A stretch of 64,000 nt of DNA from Flavobacterium sp. Lineage in GTDB: Bacteria; Bacteroidota; Bacteroidia; Flavobacteriales; Flavobacteriaceae. The notes below the pieces were generated by a model. The model made no database searches. It had not been told where the DNA came from and saw only the letters and a list, made by a program, of their open reading frames with translations. Location: positions 62,001-126,000 of the forward strand of contig NZ_JBCNKR010000004.1 of the NCBI RefSeq assembly GCF_039595935.1, written 5' to 3'. Position numbers and translations under genes: made by a program. Shown one piece after another: positions 40,807 to 50,081 of this stretch (the first letter of the stretch is position 1; every line of letters starts with the position of its first letter).

Positions 40807-41775
40807 CTATTTCGAAGTAATATAATCCACAATCATATTAGCGTGAATTCTTGAGTTTTCAATAAACCATTTATGCGTCTGCATTCCTCCGCAGACAACA
40901 CCAGCCAAAAATAAACCTTCAACATTAGTTTCCATGGTTTCAGGATTATAGACCGGAATTTTCAATTCATCTTTTGAAAGCTGAATACCACTATTTTCAA
41001 GAAAGTTCAGATCTGGTTTATAACCCGTTAAGGCTAAAACAAAATCATTTTCGATTGTAATTTTTCCGTCAGGAGTTTCAATTTCAACTTCATTTTCTCT
41101 TATTTCAGTGATATTAGATTCAAAATACGCTTTTATACTTCCTTCGGCAATTCTGTTTTCTACATCAGGTTTAACCCAATATTTTACTCTGCTATTGATT
41201 TCGCTTTTACGAATTACCATGGTAACATTGGCACCTTTTCTCCAGCATTCCAGTGCGGCATCGACTGAAGAATTATTTGCTCCAACAACTAAAATATTTC
41301 TAAAAGCATATTCATGAGCTTCTTTATAATAATGACGAACTTTTGGCAATTCTTCACCTTTTACATTTATCAAAATTGGAATATCATAAAATCCCGTTGC
41401 AATAACTACATTTTTGGCTTTGTATGAATTTTTATCCGTTGCAACTTCAAAAACAGAAGTTTGTGTTTTTATAATTCCAGTTACTTTTTCGAATAAATTG
41501 ATATTAAAATTAAAATAACGATGAATATTTCTATAATATTCTAAAGCTTCCTGACGACCGGGTTTTGGAGCTAAACAATTAAACGGAATATCTCCAATTT
41601 CTAATCTTTCTGCAGTCGAGAAAAAAGTCATATACAAAGGATAATTGAAAATACTGTTTACAATCGCTCCTTTTTCTATGATTAAATATTTTAAATTTTT
41701 CTTTTGAGCTTCTATCGCACAAGCAAGCCCGATTGGTCCGCCGCCTACAATAATTAAATCATATTGATCAGTCAT
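40807..41775 (-). CDS. YpdA-family FAD/NAD(P)-binding reductase (putative bacillithiol disulfide reductase)
   Basis: The 322-residue flavoprotein begins YDLIIVGGGPIGLACAIEA (FAD Rossmann) and has a second nucleotide site in ILVVGANNSSVDAALE. The redox Cys pair of thioredoxin reductases is missing, as in YpdA, which reduces bacillithiol disulphide in Firmicutes. I start at 41775 (MTDQYD), two bases after the CYTH stop; the longer frame overlaps that gene. Coupling with CYTH is likely from the tight spacing. Bacillithiol use in this organism is unproven. Confidence 0.82.
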   Translation of the reverse strand: MTDQYDLIIVGGGPIGLACAIEAQKKNLKYLIIEKGAIVNSIFNYPLYMTFFSTAERLEIGDIPFNCLAPKPGRQEALEYYRNIHRYFNFNINLFEKVTGIIKTQTSVFEVATDKNSYKAKNVVIATGFYDIPILINVKGEELPKVRHYYKEAHEYAFRNILVVGANNSSVDAALECWRKGANVTMVIRKSEINSRVKYWVKPDVENRIAEGSIKAYFESNITEIRENEVEIETPDGKITIENDFVLALTGYKPDLNFLENSGIQLSKDELKIPVYNPETMETNVEGLFLAGVVCGGMQTHKWFIENSRIHANMIVDYITSK

Positions 41776-41777
41776 AA

Positions 41778-42251
41778 TTATTTTTCCCAATTTTTAAAAG
41801 GATTTTTACTCAAATAGGCATTGTAATATCTTTCATCATTGGTTACTTCTTCTCCAAGCCATTCTGGTTTTTCAAAACTTTCTGTTTCAGACTGCAGTTC
41901 AATTTCAGCCATTATTAATCCTTCGTTTTCTCCATAAAATTCATCCACTTCATAAATATGATTCCCGGATTTAATTTCATAGCGTGTTTTTTCAATTTTG
42001 CCTGTTTCGCATAATTTAAGCAATTCAAGAGCCTCATCAAGCGGAATTTGATTTTCCCATTCAAAACGCGATAATCCACCTTGATTTCCAATTCCTTTAA
42101 TGGTCAAAAAAGCTTTTTCTCCTTTAATTCTTACACGGACAGTCCGTTCAGGAATTGAGCTCAAATAACCTTGTGCAATTTTATTTTTTGCAAATGCCTG
42201 TTCTTTAAAATCGTCTGATTTTACAAGAAACTTTCTTTCTATTTCGAGCAT
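41778..42251 (-). CDS. CYTH-domain protein (triphosphate tunnel enzyme)
   Basis: The 157 residues start MLEIERKFLVKS, the ExExK motif of the CYTH fold, and continue with the alternating charged strands (RTVRVRIKGEKAFLTIKG, RFEWENQIP, KTRYEI, YEVDEFYGENEGLIMAEIEL). Bacterial members hydrolyse inorganic triphosphate or bind nucleotides. The YpdA-like gene follows immediately. The domain call is firm. Confidence 0.9.
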   Translation of the reverse strand: MLEIERKFLVKSDDFKEQAFAKNKIAQGYLSSIPERTVRVRIKGEKAFLTIKGIGNQGGLSRFEWENQIPLDEALELLKLCETGKIEKTRYEIKSGNHIYEVDEFYGENEGLIMAEIELQSETESFEKPEWLGEEVTNDERYYNAYLSKNPFKNWEK

Positions 42252-42398
42252 TTTAAGTCTAAATTTTATTTTACTGCAAGTTACTCAAATTAATTCAGTC
42301 ATGAAATCCGGTTTTCTAAAAACTAGTCCTTTTTTATTGGTTTTCGTTTGCATTTTAAGCGGTATAAAATGCAACCAAATTAGCTGATTATTAACGCT

Positions 42399-42425
42399 TT
42401 GCATGTTTTATTTTCGCTAAATTTG
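42399..42425 (+). promoter_or_regulatory. Promoter of the OmpA-domain gene
   Basis: TTG (42399-42401), a 16-base spacer and TAAATTTG (42418-42425) resemble the flavobacterial promoter. A 10-bp hairpin (42348-42357 with 42365-42374) lies upstream and may bind a regulator. Confidence 0.45.
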
Positions 42426-42448
42426 ATATAACCTTAATTTTCTTACTT

Positions 42449-43351
42449 ATGTCAAAAAAAGCACTTTACATTTTAGGCATTGCCCTCACTATAATTTTAG
42501 GTACTTTTTTGTACATAAAATTGTGCTGCAACTGCGGTTTGACTCAAACGGAGGCTGATTCTGTAAAAAAAAAGCCTGTGTTGGTTAAGAACGATAATTA
42601 TGTCCCTTTTATGCTGAATGGTTCCGGATTTAAATATCAGGTAAATGATAATTTTAAATTTTTGAAGAATAATTCTCTTTTAATTCAGCCTATTAGCGAC
42701 TCAATTATTATTGGTATTAAAAAGTTAAAAGCCTTTTTAGTTTCTAATTCATCCCAAAAAATAACTATAACAGGCTACGCAACCTCTGACGAAACTAATA
42801 CTACTAAGTTTGAAAATCTTGGCTTAGCACGGGCTGATAATGTCAGGAATTATTTCATTTCTAAAGGCTTGGCTTCTTCTCAGTTAAATACCAAAGGAGA
42901 AATTCTGAATAGCTGGAAAACAATTGCCGATACGTTGATTGGTCCTGTTGAATATAAATTTGAAAGTGTTGAAACAAAATCTGACAACTGGACTGCATTA
43001 AAAGAAAAAATTAACGCTGACCCATTAATTCTTTATTTCAATACAAATAAGTCGAGTTTTAATTTAAACAATAATGAACATCAAAAAGTGGCTGATATCA
43101 TTGAATATTTAAAAAACGTAAAAGATGCTTCTGTGGTAATTGTTGGACACAGCGATAATGTTGGAAACAGGGATTTAAATATTGCCCTGGCTCAAAAACG
43201 AGCTGAATTTTCTAAGAATTACTTAATTAAAAACGGCATCGAAGCGTCACGAATTGCAACGGAGTCTCAAGGCCCGGATGAACCTGTGGGTGATAATTCT
43301 ACCGTTGACGGAAAGGCCAGTAACAGAAGAACTGTTATCACTATCAAATAA
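42449..43351 (+). CDS. OmpA-family protein with two OmpA-like domains
   Basis: After an N-terminal membrane anchor (KKALYILGIALTIILGTFLY) the 300-residue protein has two regions related to the OmpA peptidoglycan-binding fold. The first (about 95-160, ITITGYATSDE) is degenerate. The second (about 190-300) is canonical: LYFNTNKSSFNLN, VGHSDNVGNRDLN, LAQKRAEFSKNYL and NRRTVITIK. It probably ties the inner membrane or a complex to peptidoglycan. The helix-hairpin-helix gene begins 17 bases later, so the two are likely co-expressed. Confidence 0.88.
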   Translation: MSKKALYILGIALTIILGTFLYIKLCCNCGLTQTEADSVKKKPVLVKNDNYVPFMLNGSGFKYQVNDNFKFLKNNSLLIQPISDSIIIGIKKLKAFLVSNSSQKITITGYATSDETNTTKFENLGLARADNVRNYFISKGLASSQLNTKGEILNSWKTIADTLIGPVEYKFESVETKSDNWTALKEKINADPLILYFNTNKSSFNLNNNEHQKVADIIEYLKNVKDASVVIVGHSDNVGNRDLNIALAQKRAEFSKNYLIKNGIEASRIATESQGPDEPVGDNSTVDGKASNRRTVITIK

Positions 43352-43368
43352 TTAAAAACATACTGATT

Positions 43369-43923
43369 ATGAATTTACCATATATTTTAATACCGATTAT
43401 AGTGGGTATAATCTGCGGAATTTTGGGTTACCTGCTAGGAAAATTAAATTCAAAAGAAGATGATTCACTTTCAACAACTCTTCAGGCTGATTTAGATGCC
43501 TGTAAAGCGAATACGAAAAGTTTGAATACCAAAATTTCTTCTCTTGAGGCAGATTTAGCTGCGGCTCATGCCAAGGTTTCGGCTTCTGTACCAAAATCTT
43601 TTATAGCCGAAGTTCCTAAAATAGCTTTTGATAGTGCTTTGGCTGAAAATGTTTTAGGGAAAAAAATAAAACAAGATGATTTGAAAATTGTGGAAGGAAT
43701 TGGTCCTAAAATAGAAGCTTTGTTTAATGAAGCTGGAATCAAAACCTGGTATGATCTTTCTGAATCTTCTACAGAAAAATTGCAATCAATTCTGGACGCC
43801 GGAGGAGAAAACTATGCGATTCACAATCCGAGTACGTGGGCTAAGCAAGCTTTACTGGCTTACGAAGGTAAATGGCAGGATTTAAAAGACTTGCAGGAAA
43901 ATCTTCTTGGCGGAAAAGAGTAA
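43369..43923 (+). CDS. Membrane-anchored coiled-coil and helix-hairpin-helix protein
   Basis: The 184-residue protein has one N-terminal membrane helix (YILIPIIVGIICGILGYLLG), a coiled coil (about 30-75, LQADLDACKANTKSLNTKIS), a short linker and a C-terminal domain with DDLKIVEGIGPKIEALFNEA, a helix-hairpin-helix of the type also found in DUF4332 proteins. The domain usually binds DNA or proteins; here it is on the membrane face. It follows the OmpA gene closely and may share its complex. Confidence 0.82.
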   Translation: MNLPYILIPIIVGIICGILGYLLGKLNSKEDDSLSTTLQADLDACKANTKSLNTKISSLEADLAAAHAKVSASVPKSFIAEVPKIAFDSALAENVLGKKIKQDDLKIVEGIGPKIEALFNEAGIKTWYDLSESSTEKLQSILDAGGENYAIHNPSTWAKQALLAYEGKWQDLKDLQENLLGGKE

Positions 43924-44121
43924 TTTTTTGGAAGGTTCAAAGAGACAAAGAAACAAAGAAACAAAGCTTTTTACCTTTGTTGCTGTGAGCCTTTGGCTCT
44001 TTTAGAATCTTTGTATTTCTATAAATCAAAATCTTAGAAACTTAGTGTCTTAGTAACTCAGAACCTCAAGAAAAAACCTTTGTCACTCTGCACCTTTGTC
44101 TCTTTGAACCTTCCAAAAAAT
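43923..44121. repeat. Long inverted repeat, right arm coding for the MenC end
   Basis: Perfect 28-base arms (43923-43950 and 44094-44121) enclose 143 bases with tandem words (ACAAAGAA, CTTAGTGTCTTAGTAACT). The right arm lies inside menC on the minus strand. It is the longest perfect inverted repeat in the window. Confidence 0.9.
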
Positions 44122-45147
44122 ATCCTCACTCCAACTTTCTGATGTATACCAAAGTTTTCCTTGAGAAACTTTCAGCGGACAATCAAAATTATTGGTATAA
44201 AGAGCTCCGGTTCCTAATCCCTGAGGCATTTTTGAGTTTAAAGTAAATGTCCATTGCGCGATGGCATTAAGACCAATATTGCTTTCTAATGCCGATGTAA
44301 TCCACCAGCCAATATTGTATTTTTCAGCCAAGGTAATCCACTCTTGTGTTCCTTTAAAACCTCCAATAAAACTTGGTTTCAAAATGATGTATTGAGGCTG
44401 TATTTCTTGTAGAAGTTTTTCTTTATTTTCAAATGAAAAAATGCCAATAAGTTCTTCATCTAATGCTATCGGAAATGGTGTTATTTTACACAATTCTGCC
44501 ATTGCTTTAGGGTTACCACTTTTAATAGGCTGTTCAATGCTATGCAGCTGAAATTTATTTAATTGATTCAGTTTATCTAAAGCTTCAGTTACAGAAAAAG
44601 CACCGTTTGCATCAACACGTATTTCTATTTCTTCAGCAGAAAAATGGCTTCTTATAAAGGCTAATAAATCAAGCTCTTTTTGAAAATCGATAGCGCCAAT
44701 TTTAAGTTTTATACAACTAAAACCATCTGCTAATTTTTCTTCAATCTGCTGTTTCATAAAAGCAGGTTCTCCCATCCAGACTAAACCGTTTATTTCGATC
44801 GATTTAGAATTATTGGTAAATTCTGAAGGAAATAACACATATGGATTTTCACTTTTTAATGACAAAAAAGCCATTTCAATTCCAAACTGAATGGACGGAA
44901 ATTCAAGTAACTCCTGCCAAAGTACAGATTCTCCTAAATGAATATTTTCGCAAGTCCATTTTAGTTTTTCTTCGTAATCGTCGCGATCATCTGCGCTTAA
45001 ACCACGAAGAATACCGCATTCCCCTATTCCTCTTTTACCGTTTTCTTCCAGAACAATAAACCAGGTTTCTTTTTCGGTCATAATGCCACGTGACGTTCCT
45101 GACGGACGTTTAAACTCGAGCATATATTTATGGTAGGAAGCGTTCAT
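44083..45147 (-). CDS. menC: o-Succinylbenzoate synthase MenC
   Basis: MenC dehydrates SHCHC to o-succinylbenzoate in menaquinone synthesis. The 354 residues show the enolase-superfamily barrel: CIKLKIG (Lys-x-Lys base), EIRVDANGAFS, HSIEQPI and IALDEELIG as metal ligands, and IILKPSFIGG with the second Lys. The last dozen residues (IFWKVQRDKGAE) are encoded in the intergenic repeat, so the original stop was probably displaced. menE, often the next gene, is not here. Confidence 0.9.
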   Translation of the reverse strand: MNASYHKYMLEFKRPSGTSRGIMTEKETWFIVLEENGKRGIGECGILRGLSADDRDDYEEKLKWTCENIHLGESVLWQELLEFPSIQFGIEMAFLSLKSENPYVLFPSEFTNNSKSIEINGLVWMGEPAFMKQQIEEKLADGFSCIKLKIGAIDFQKELDLLAFIRSHFSAEEIEIRVDANGAFSVTEALDKLNQLNKFQLHSIEQPIKSGNPKAMAELCKITPFPIALDEELIGIFSFENKEKLLQEIQPQYIILKPSFIGGFKGTQEWITLAEKYNIGWWITSALESNIGLNAIAQWTFTLNSKMPQGLGTGALYTNNFDCPLKVSQGKLWYTSESWSEDIFWKVQRDKGAE

Positions 45148-45156
45148 TTTTTTTAA

Positions 45157-45250
45157 AGGTGCTAAGGTTCTAAGGTACTGAGATACTAAGATGCTGATAT
45201 TCTAAGCTTTAAAACCTTAGAACCTTAGAGGCTCAGTATCTTAGTACCTT
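45157..45250. repeat. CTAAGGTTCTAAGG-type inverted repeat
   Basis: Words CTAAGGTTCTAAGGTACTGA at the left face their complements CCTTAGAACCTTAGAGGCTC at the right, around a TGCTGATATTC centre. The stretch lies between menC and the TPR gene. The same word (CCTTAGAA) is tandemly repeated at 55120. Confidence 0.75.
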
Positions 45251-46451
45251 AATTAAAAAATTTTAAGATTTTTTCGAAGTCTTTTGATGGTAATCCGGCT
45301 TTTTCAAAAAGAGCGAAATCAGCTTTTGTTTTATCTTTCCAGCTTACATTATTGGTCACGTTCTGATCCTGATATTTTTTGTAAATTGCTTTTGCATCAC
45401 TGTAATTATTGCTGACTAAATAAACGTGGGCCAGATTTAATTTTATAAGCAATTCAGTATCATCCAGTTTTTCTCCGTCCTGCAAAAATTTTAATGCTTT
45501 CGCATATTGTTTTGTCAAAATGTAACAATAGCCTAAAGAGCTGTAGTCTAATGCAGAAGCTTTTCCGTCGTTAACAATAGTTGTTAGTTTTTGGATTGCT
45601 TCGTTGTATTTTTGCTGTTTAATTAATGACGACGCCTGATTTCTTAAATCATTATAAATATTTTTAGAAATATCGGCATCTTTGTAACAAGCGTTACCAA
45701 AATCTTTATACACTTTTGTTTTTTCTACGGCTAATAATTTTTGAAATTCCGCATAACGGTATTCTTTCATTATCTTATCCAAAATACAAACGCAGAAATC
45801 ATCAGAATTGGCCATTTTTTGAGCCATTGTCGATGTTTTACAAAGACTTATAATTTCGTTCTTGTTATCCTGATTCCAGCCTCGGTTTAGTTTTACGTCA
45901 ACCCACGGCACGACTTCTAAAACTACTTTTTGACTTAAAAACCAATTTTTACTTTCAAAACCAAACCAAATATTGGTTGTGTTTTCTTTTAAACACGAAT
46001 TTTTATCTAATGAAATTCTTTTAGCATCTTTACTAACCGGCTCTGACTGAGAGTAACAAGCAGCGTCTATTTTACCATCAGCAACATATTTTTTTGCATT
46101 TTCATTTGAAGTAAAAAGCGAATACGTACACTGATCATCACCTGAAATTTTAGACATTAAAAAAACAGCTCCAGCCGATCCCTGCCCTATTCCGTAAGGA
46201 TCCGGAATTGATTTCAGTAGTGAAACCAAACTGTTTGCCATTTGCTGATTTTTGTCGAGAAGTGTAATTCTGTAGACAATTTCGGTTGTTCCAACAGGCA
46301 TATCTTCAGTTTTTACAACGATACGATTACCGGCAGAAACTAAAATTTCTTTTGTTGTAGCACGTTCTTTATCCCAATAACCGTCTTTTTGGGCAAAAAT
46401 ACTGCATGAAGAAGTAATTAATAGAACTAAAAATATTCTTTTGAAATTCAT
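45249..46451 (-). CDS. Exported TPR protein
   Basis: A signal peptide (MNFKRIFLVLLITSSCSIFA from the ATG at 46451) is followed by about 250 residues with several Cys (DQCTYSLF, DAACYSQS, DFCVCILDK, NACYKDADI) and then three to four TPR units (about 285-380, ASALDYSSLGYCYILTKQYA). The longer frame adds nine residues before a good signal peptide, so I prefer the shorter start. Such proteins act as periplasmic scaffolds. It lies between menC and the MBL hydrolase, with no visible link to menaquinone. Confidence 0.75.
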   Translation of the reverse strand: MNFKRIFLVLLITSSCSIFAQKDGYWDKERATTKEILVSAGNRIVVKTEDMPVGTTEIVYRITLLDKNQQMANSLVSLLKSIPDPYGIGQGSAGAVFLMSKISGDDQCTYSLFTSNENAKKYVADGKIDAACYSQSEPVSKDAKRISLDKNSCLKENTTNIWFGFESKNWFLSQKVVLEVVPWVDVKLNRGWNQDNKNEIISLCKTSTMAQKMANSDDFCVCILDKIMKEYRYAEFQKLLAVEKTKVYKDFGNACYKDADISKNIYNDLRNQASSLIKQQKYNEAIQKLTTIVNDGKASALDYSSLGYCYILTKQYAKALKFLQDGEKLDDTELLIKLNLAHVYLVSNNYSDAKAIYKKYQDQNVTNNVSWKDKTKADFALFEKAGLPSKDFEKILKFFN

Positions 46452-46622
46452 GTTTTTCTTTGATATTTTTTTGGTCACAGATTAATCAAATTTGAATGAT
46501 TTCTTTTTATTAATTCTGACATATATTGTGCCAAAAATCGGTATTATATTTTACCTCTGTATAGAAATAATATTTTTACGGCTTCCTGATGAGTTACCAG
46601 AAAGCCGTAAAATGATCGTTTT

Positions 46623-47300
46623 TTATAATTCTATAGATTCTCCGATTCCTAAAAGCATTAAATCTTTTCCTTTATCAAAGAATTTACGAATTGATTCTTC
46701 GTGGTTAATTTCGATATAACCAAAAGTATCAAAATGATAGCCTAAAATTTTATCACATTCCACAAAATCAGAGGCAATGATAGCATCTTCAACATCCATT
46801 GTAAAGTTATTTCCAATTGGCAGAATAGCTAAATCTAATTTAGTTCTTAACGGAATCAGTTTCATATCCATTGTAAGAGCTGTATCTCCGGCAATGTAGA
46901 TGTTTTTGTGTTCTCCTTCGATTACAAAACCACCGGGATTTCCTCCATAACTTCCGTCAGGGAAAGAGCTTGAATGTATTGCGTTTACATATTTTACTTT
47001 TCCGAAATCAAATTTCCAGCTCCCGCCATGGTTCATTGGGTGCGCATTGAATCCTTTTTTTGCGTAATAACTTGTAATTTCAGCATTAGAAACAATAACT
47101 GCATTGGTATTTTTTGCAATGGTCTCAACGTCTAAAACGTGATCTGTATGCGCATGTGTAAGTAAAATATAATCTGCTTTTAAAGAATTTATATCGATAG
47201 CCGCTGCCTGTGGGTTTCCTGAAATAAAAGGGTCAACAATAATATGTTTTCCTCCAACTTCAATTGCCAGAGAGGCGTGTCCGTAAAATGTTATTTTCAT
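46623..47300 (-). CDS. Metallo-beta-lactamase-fold hydrolase (UPF0173)
   Basis: The 225 residues begin MKITFYGHASLAIEVGGKHI, the UPF0173 opening, and have THAHTDHVLD (HxHxDH) plus IAGDTALTMDMK and LGYHFDTFGYIE for the second zinc site. Family members are metal-dependent hydrolases of unknown substrate. The gene lies 28 bases after menA on the same strand, as in many flavobacteria, which suggests a shared transcript. Confidence 0.88.
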   Translation of the reverse strand: MKITFYGHASLAIEVGGKHIIVDPFISGNPQAAAIDINSLKADYILLTHAHTDHVLDVETIAKNTNAVIVSNAEITSYYAKKGFNAHPMNHGGSWKFDFGKVKYVNAIHSSSFPDGSYGGNPGGFVIEGEHKNIYIAGDTALTMDMKLIPLRTKLDLAILPIGNNFTMDVEDAIIASDFVECDKILGYHFDTFGYIEINHEESIRKFFDKGKDLMLLGIGESIEL

Positions 47301-47328
47301 TTTTTCAAATTTTTAAGTTCAACCTAAA

Positions 47329-48291
47329 TTATCTTCCTCCAAGAAAAAGATTTACAAATATGTCAGCAATTAATGAAATCATGCAGACAGTTAATAATAT
47401 AGAAAGCAAAAATGTGCTAAGCGCCAGTTTTTTTAATTCCGGATCTAAAAGCTTAGGGTTTTGATTTTTATAAACGGTAATTAAATGTTTAGTTAAAGGA
47501 ATATAAGCCAATAAAAACAAATATTGATCGAAACGATAATCGCTTAAAAGAGCAAAAATCACAACTAATAACATAGCTGTAATGATTAATGCAAAATGAT
47601 AAATTTTAGCTTTTGCTCCGCCTATTTTAACTACAATCGTGTTTTTTCCGGATTTTTTGTCTGATTCTTCATCGCGCATGTTGTTTAAGTTTAAAACCCC
47701 AACGCTCAATAAACCAATTGAAACTGCCGGAAGAATTAAAAGCGGATCTACTTCTTTTGAATACAAAAAGTTTACACCTAATGTACTTACAAGTCCGAAA
47801 AAAATAAAAACAAACAAATCTCCAAATCCTTTATATCCGTAAGCTGAATTACCTACTGTATAACGAATTGCGGAAATAATCGCTGCAATTCCTAATAGCA
47901 GGAAAAAAATAGAATAAGCGAAATTGTCTTTTCCAAAAGCAAAATAAATAAGGATTATGGCTGATAATAAAGTTAAAACCGATGTTATGATTATGGCTTT
48001 TTTCATTGCCTGAGGTGTAATAACCCCACTTTGAATAGCGCGCTGCGGCCCAACTCTGTCAGCATTATCGGTACCTTTTACTCCATCGCCGTAATCATTT
48101 GCAAAATTTGATAACACCTGTAAACCAAGTGTTGTCAGAAGTGCAAAACCAAAAATTTTCCAGCTAAAAACCTCAGTTGGTGTATTGATTGTTTCTGTAG
48201 GGCTTGAAAGCGCATAAATACTTCCAACTATAATTCCCGAAACTGATAAAGGCAATGTGCGCAGTCTCGCGGCTTCAATCCAGTGTTTCAT
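47329..48291 (-). CDS. menA: 1,4-Dihydroxy-2-naphthoate polyprenyltransferase MenA
   Basis: MenA attaches the polyprenyl chain to dihydroxynaphthoate at the inner membrane. The 320 residues show about eight membrane helices, the first Asp-rich motif NFANDYGDGVKGTDNADRVG and the second NNMRDEESDKKSGKNT, typical of UbiA-type prenyltransferases. It follows menB on the same strand, separated by a dispersed repeat. menD lies 3 kb upstream. Confidence 0.93.
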   Translation of the reverse strand: MKHWIEAARLRTLPLSVSGIIVGSIYALSSPTETINTPTEVFSWKIFGFALLTTLGLQVLSNFANDYGDGVKGTDNADRVGPQRAIQSGVITPQAMKKAIIITSVLTLLSAIILIYFAFGKDNFAYSIFFLLLGIAAIISAIRYTVGNSAYGYKGFGDLFVFIFFGLVSTLGVNFLYSKEVDPLLILPAVSIGLLSVGVLNLNNMRDEESDKKSGKNTIVVKIGGAKAKIYHFALIITAMLLVVIFALLSDYRFDQYLFLLAYIPLTKHLITVYKNQNPKLLDPELKKLALSTFLLSILLTVCMISLIADIFVNLFLGGR

Positions 48292-48298
48292 ATTTTAA

Positions 48299-48452
48299 TT
48301 TTAGAGTTTAGAGTTTAGATTTAGATTCTTGAATTCTTTTATTTTTAAAAACCTAAAATCTGCAATCTAAATAAATATTTTTTTTTTAAATCTAGAATCT
48401 AGATGTCCGTTTTAGATTAAAAAATCTAAAATCTGCAATCTAAAATCTAAAC
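48299..48452. repeat. TTTAGATT/AATCTAAA inverted repeat
   Basis: Words TTTAGAGTTTAGATTTAG at the left and CTAAAATCTGCAATCTAAA at 48353 and 48424 face each other, with TCTAGAATCTAGA in the middle. It fills the gap between menB and menA and has no gene. Confidence 0.7.
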
Positions 48453-48454
48453 AT

Positions 48455-49288
48455 TTACGGCAACCATTTATTTTCACCAAAATTTGGTTTTCTTTTTTCT
48501 AAAAAGGCATTTCTTCCTTCTTTAGCTTCTTCTGTCATATATGCTAAACGAGTAGCTTCTCCGGCAAAAACCTGCTGACCAACCATTCCGTCATCCGTTA
48601 AGTTCATGGCAAATTTTAGCATTTTAATAGAAGTTGGAGATTTTTGAAGTATTTCCTGTGCCCATTCGTATGCAGTTGCTTCAAGTTCATCATGTGGAAT
48701 TACAGCATTTACCATTCCCATTTCAAAAGCTTCCTGAGCAGAATAATTTCTTCCTAAAAAGAAAATCTCACGTGCTTTTTTCTGACCTACCATTTTAGCA
48801 AGATAAGCAGATCCATAACCTCCGTCAAAACTAGTAACATCAGCATCTGTTTGTTTAAAAATAGCATGTTCTTTACTTGCCAGAGTCATATCGCAAACAA
48901 CATGTAAACTGTGTCCGCCGCCTACTGCCCAGCCAGGAACTACAGCGATAACCACTTTTGGCATAAAACGAATTAATCTTTGAACTTCAAGAATATTCAA
49001 TCTATGCTGTCCGTCATCACCAACATATCCCTGATGTCCGCGGGCATTTTGATCACCTCCGCTGCAAAATGAGTAAACACCGTCTTTTGTAGATGGCCCT
49101 TCTGCCGAAAGCAAAACTACTCCTATTGAAGTATCTTCCTGTGCATCATAAAAAGCCTGGTATAATTCTGAAGTTGTTTTAGGTCTGAAAGCATTTCTAA
49201 CATTTGGTCTGTTAAAGGCTATTCTCGCAACTCCATTACATTTTTTATAAGTTATATCTTCAAATTCTCTGGCTGTAATCCAATCCAT
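48455..49288 (-). CDS. menB: 1,4-Dihydroxy-2-naphthoyl-CoA synthase MenB
   Basis: MenB closes the second ring of menaquinone from o-succinylbenzoyl-CoA. The protein is 277 residues from the ATG at 49288 (MDWITAREFEDITYKK), the normal length; the longer frame adds an atypical hydrophobic start. The crotonase core shows RVAFNRP-like RIAFNRPNVRNAFRP, the oxyanion GGDQNARG and WAVGGGHSLH, and TDADVTSFDGGYGSAYLAK, which holds catalytic Asp and Tyr. Confidence 0.95.
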   Translation of the reverse strand: MDWITAREFEDITYKKCNGVARIAFNRPNVRNAFRPKTTSELYQAFYDAQEDTSIGVVLLSAEGPSTKDGVYSFCSGGDQNARGHQGYVGDDGQHRLNILEVQRLIRFMPKVVIAVVPGWAVGGGHSLHVVCDMTLASKEHAIFKQTDADVTSFDGGYGSAYLAKMVGQKKAREIFFLGRNYSAQEAFEMGMVNAVIPHDELEATAYEWAQEILQKSPTSIKMLKFAMNLTDDGMVGQQVFAGEATRLAYMTEEAKEGRNAFLEKRKPNFGENKWLP

Positions 49289-49333
49289 TTCTGTTTGTTT
49301 TATTTTAAAAATTATAATGTAAAAATAAAGCAT

Positions 49334-49945
49334 TTTTTACATTTTCACCTACTGATTTTTGTTTAAGTCCGGTCTATTTTTTCATTCAATGTTAACAATT
49401 ACTGTTCTTGTACAAAAAATAACACTTTTTAACATTAGTTTAGAAAAATAATAAGTAATTTTACACCCTAGAAATCAATAAGATACAAGTTATTTTATTG
49501 ATATAAGATTGATTTTCTTTCACTGATTTATTAACCTAAAAAATGATTTTTTTGAGAAAATTTAAAAAATTTGTCGCTCATTTTTTTATGGTTTTAAATA
49601 GTAAACCTGTTAAGAATGAGCAAATGATTTATTCGTTTGTCAGAATTTCAAAGAAGAGATAGTAGCACCTAAGGTTAAACGCTAGAATTGTTTTGTAATT
49701 AGTATCAGATTGATTACGAAAAGAGGAAAAAATGCTAACTAAAACTTTCTAAAAATTATTTATTAAACCAAATGGATTAGCCGTGAAATTGAATTTTTGC
49801 TTTTTGAGATAAACGCGTTAATTATTTAAAAGACATACCATCACGAAAGTAATCTCTAAAATTCGTAAAGCCATTACTTTTAAGATGAATCCGAATTATT
49901 TTATTTCTGTTTTTTTTTAATTACAATTTTTTTTAAAACTAGAAT
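49334..49945. other. Long AT-rich gap, no confirmed gene
   Basis: Between menB and the CvfB-like gene about 790 bases carry no long open frame. A 39-residue plus-strand frame (49543-49662, MIFLRKFKKFVAHFFMVLNS) and shorter ones occur, none convincing. G+C-richer patches near 49660-49690 and 49790-49860 alternate with A/T runs, and a hairpin follows at 49953. A structured RNA is possible but I recognise no known family. Confidence 0.35.
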
Positions 49946-49952
49946 AAAAAGG

Positions 49953-49981
49953 GAAAGGCTGCTTGTAATGAGCAGCCTTTC
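49953..49981. terminator. Strong hairpin, terminator from either side
   Basis: Perfect 11-base arms (49953-49963 and 49971-49981) with a seven-base loop. On the minus strand T5 follows after CCC, fitting the end of the CvfB-like transcript; on the plus strand only a weak T-rich tail follows. Confidence 0.65.
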
Positions 49982-49991
49982 TTGTTATAAA

Positions 49992-50078
49992 TATTTTGAA
50001 ATTCCAAAAAATAAAAATTCCAAATTCCAATGCAGTGTGTTATGTATTGGAATTTGGAATTTAAAATATTGAAATTTG
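49992..50078. repeat. ATTCCAAATTCCAA inverted repeat
   Basis: Inner arms ATTCCAAATTCCAA (50017-50030) and TTGGAATTTGGAAT (50047-50060) are perfect, with outer TTTGAAATTCC words continuing the pairing loosely. It lies directly after the CvfB-like stop. Confidence 0.8.
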
Positions 50079-50081
50079 ATT

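Noticed and set aside
42300..42375. Riboswitch upstream of the OmpA gene
   Set aside because: Only one 10-bp hairpin is seen, upstream of the predicted transcript start; no known aptamer core could be recognised.
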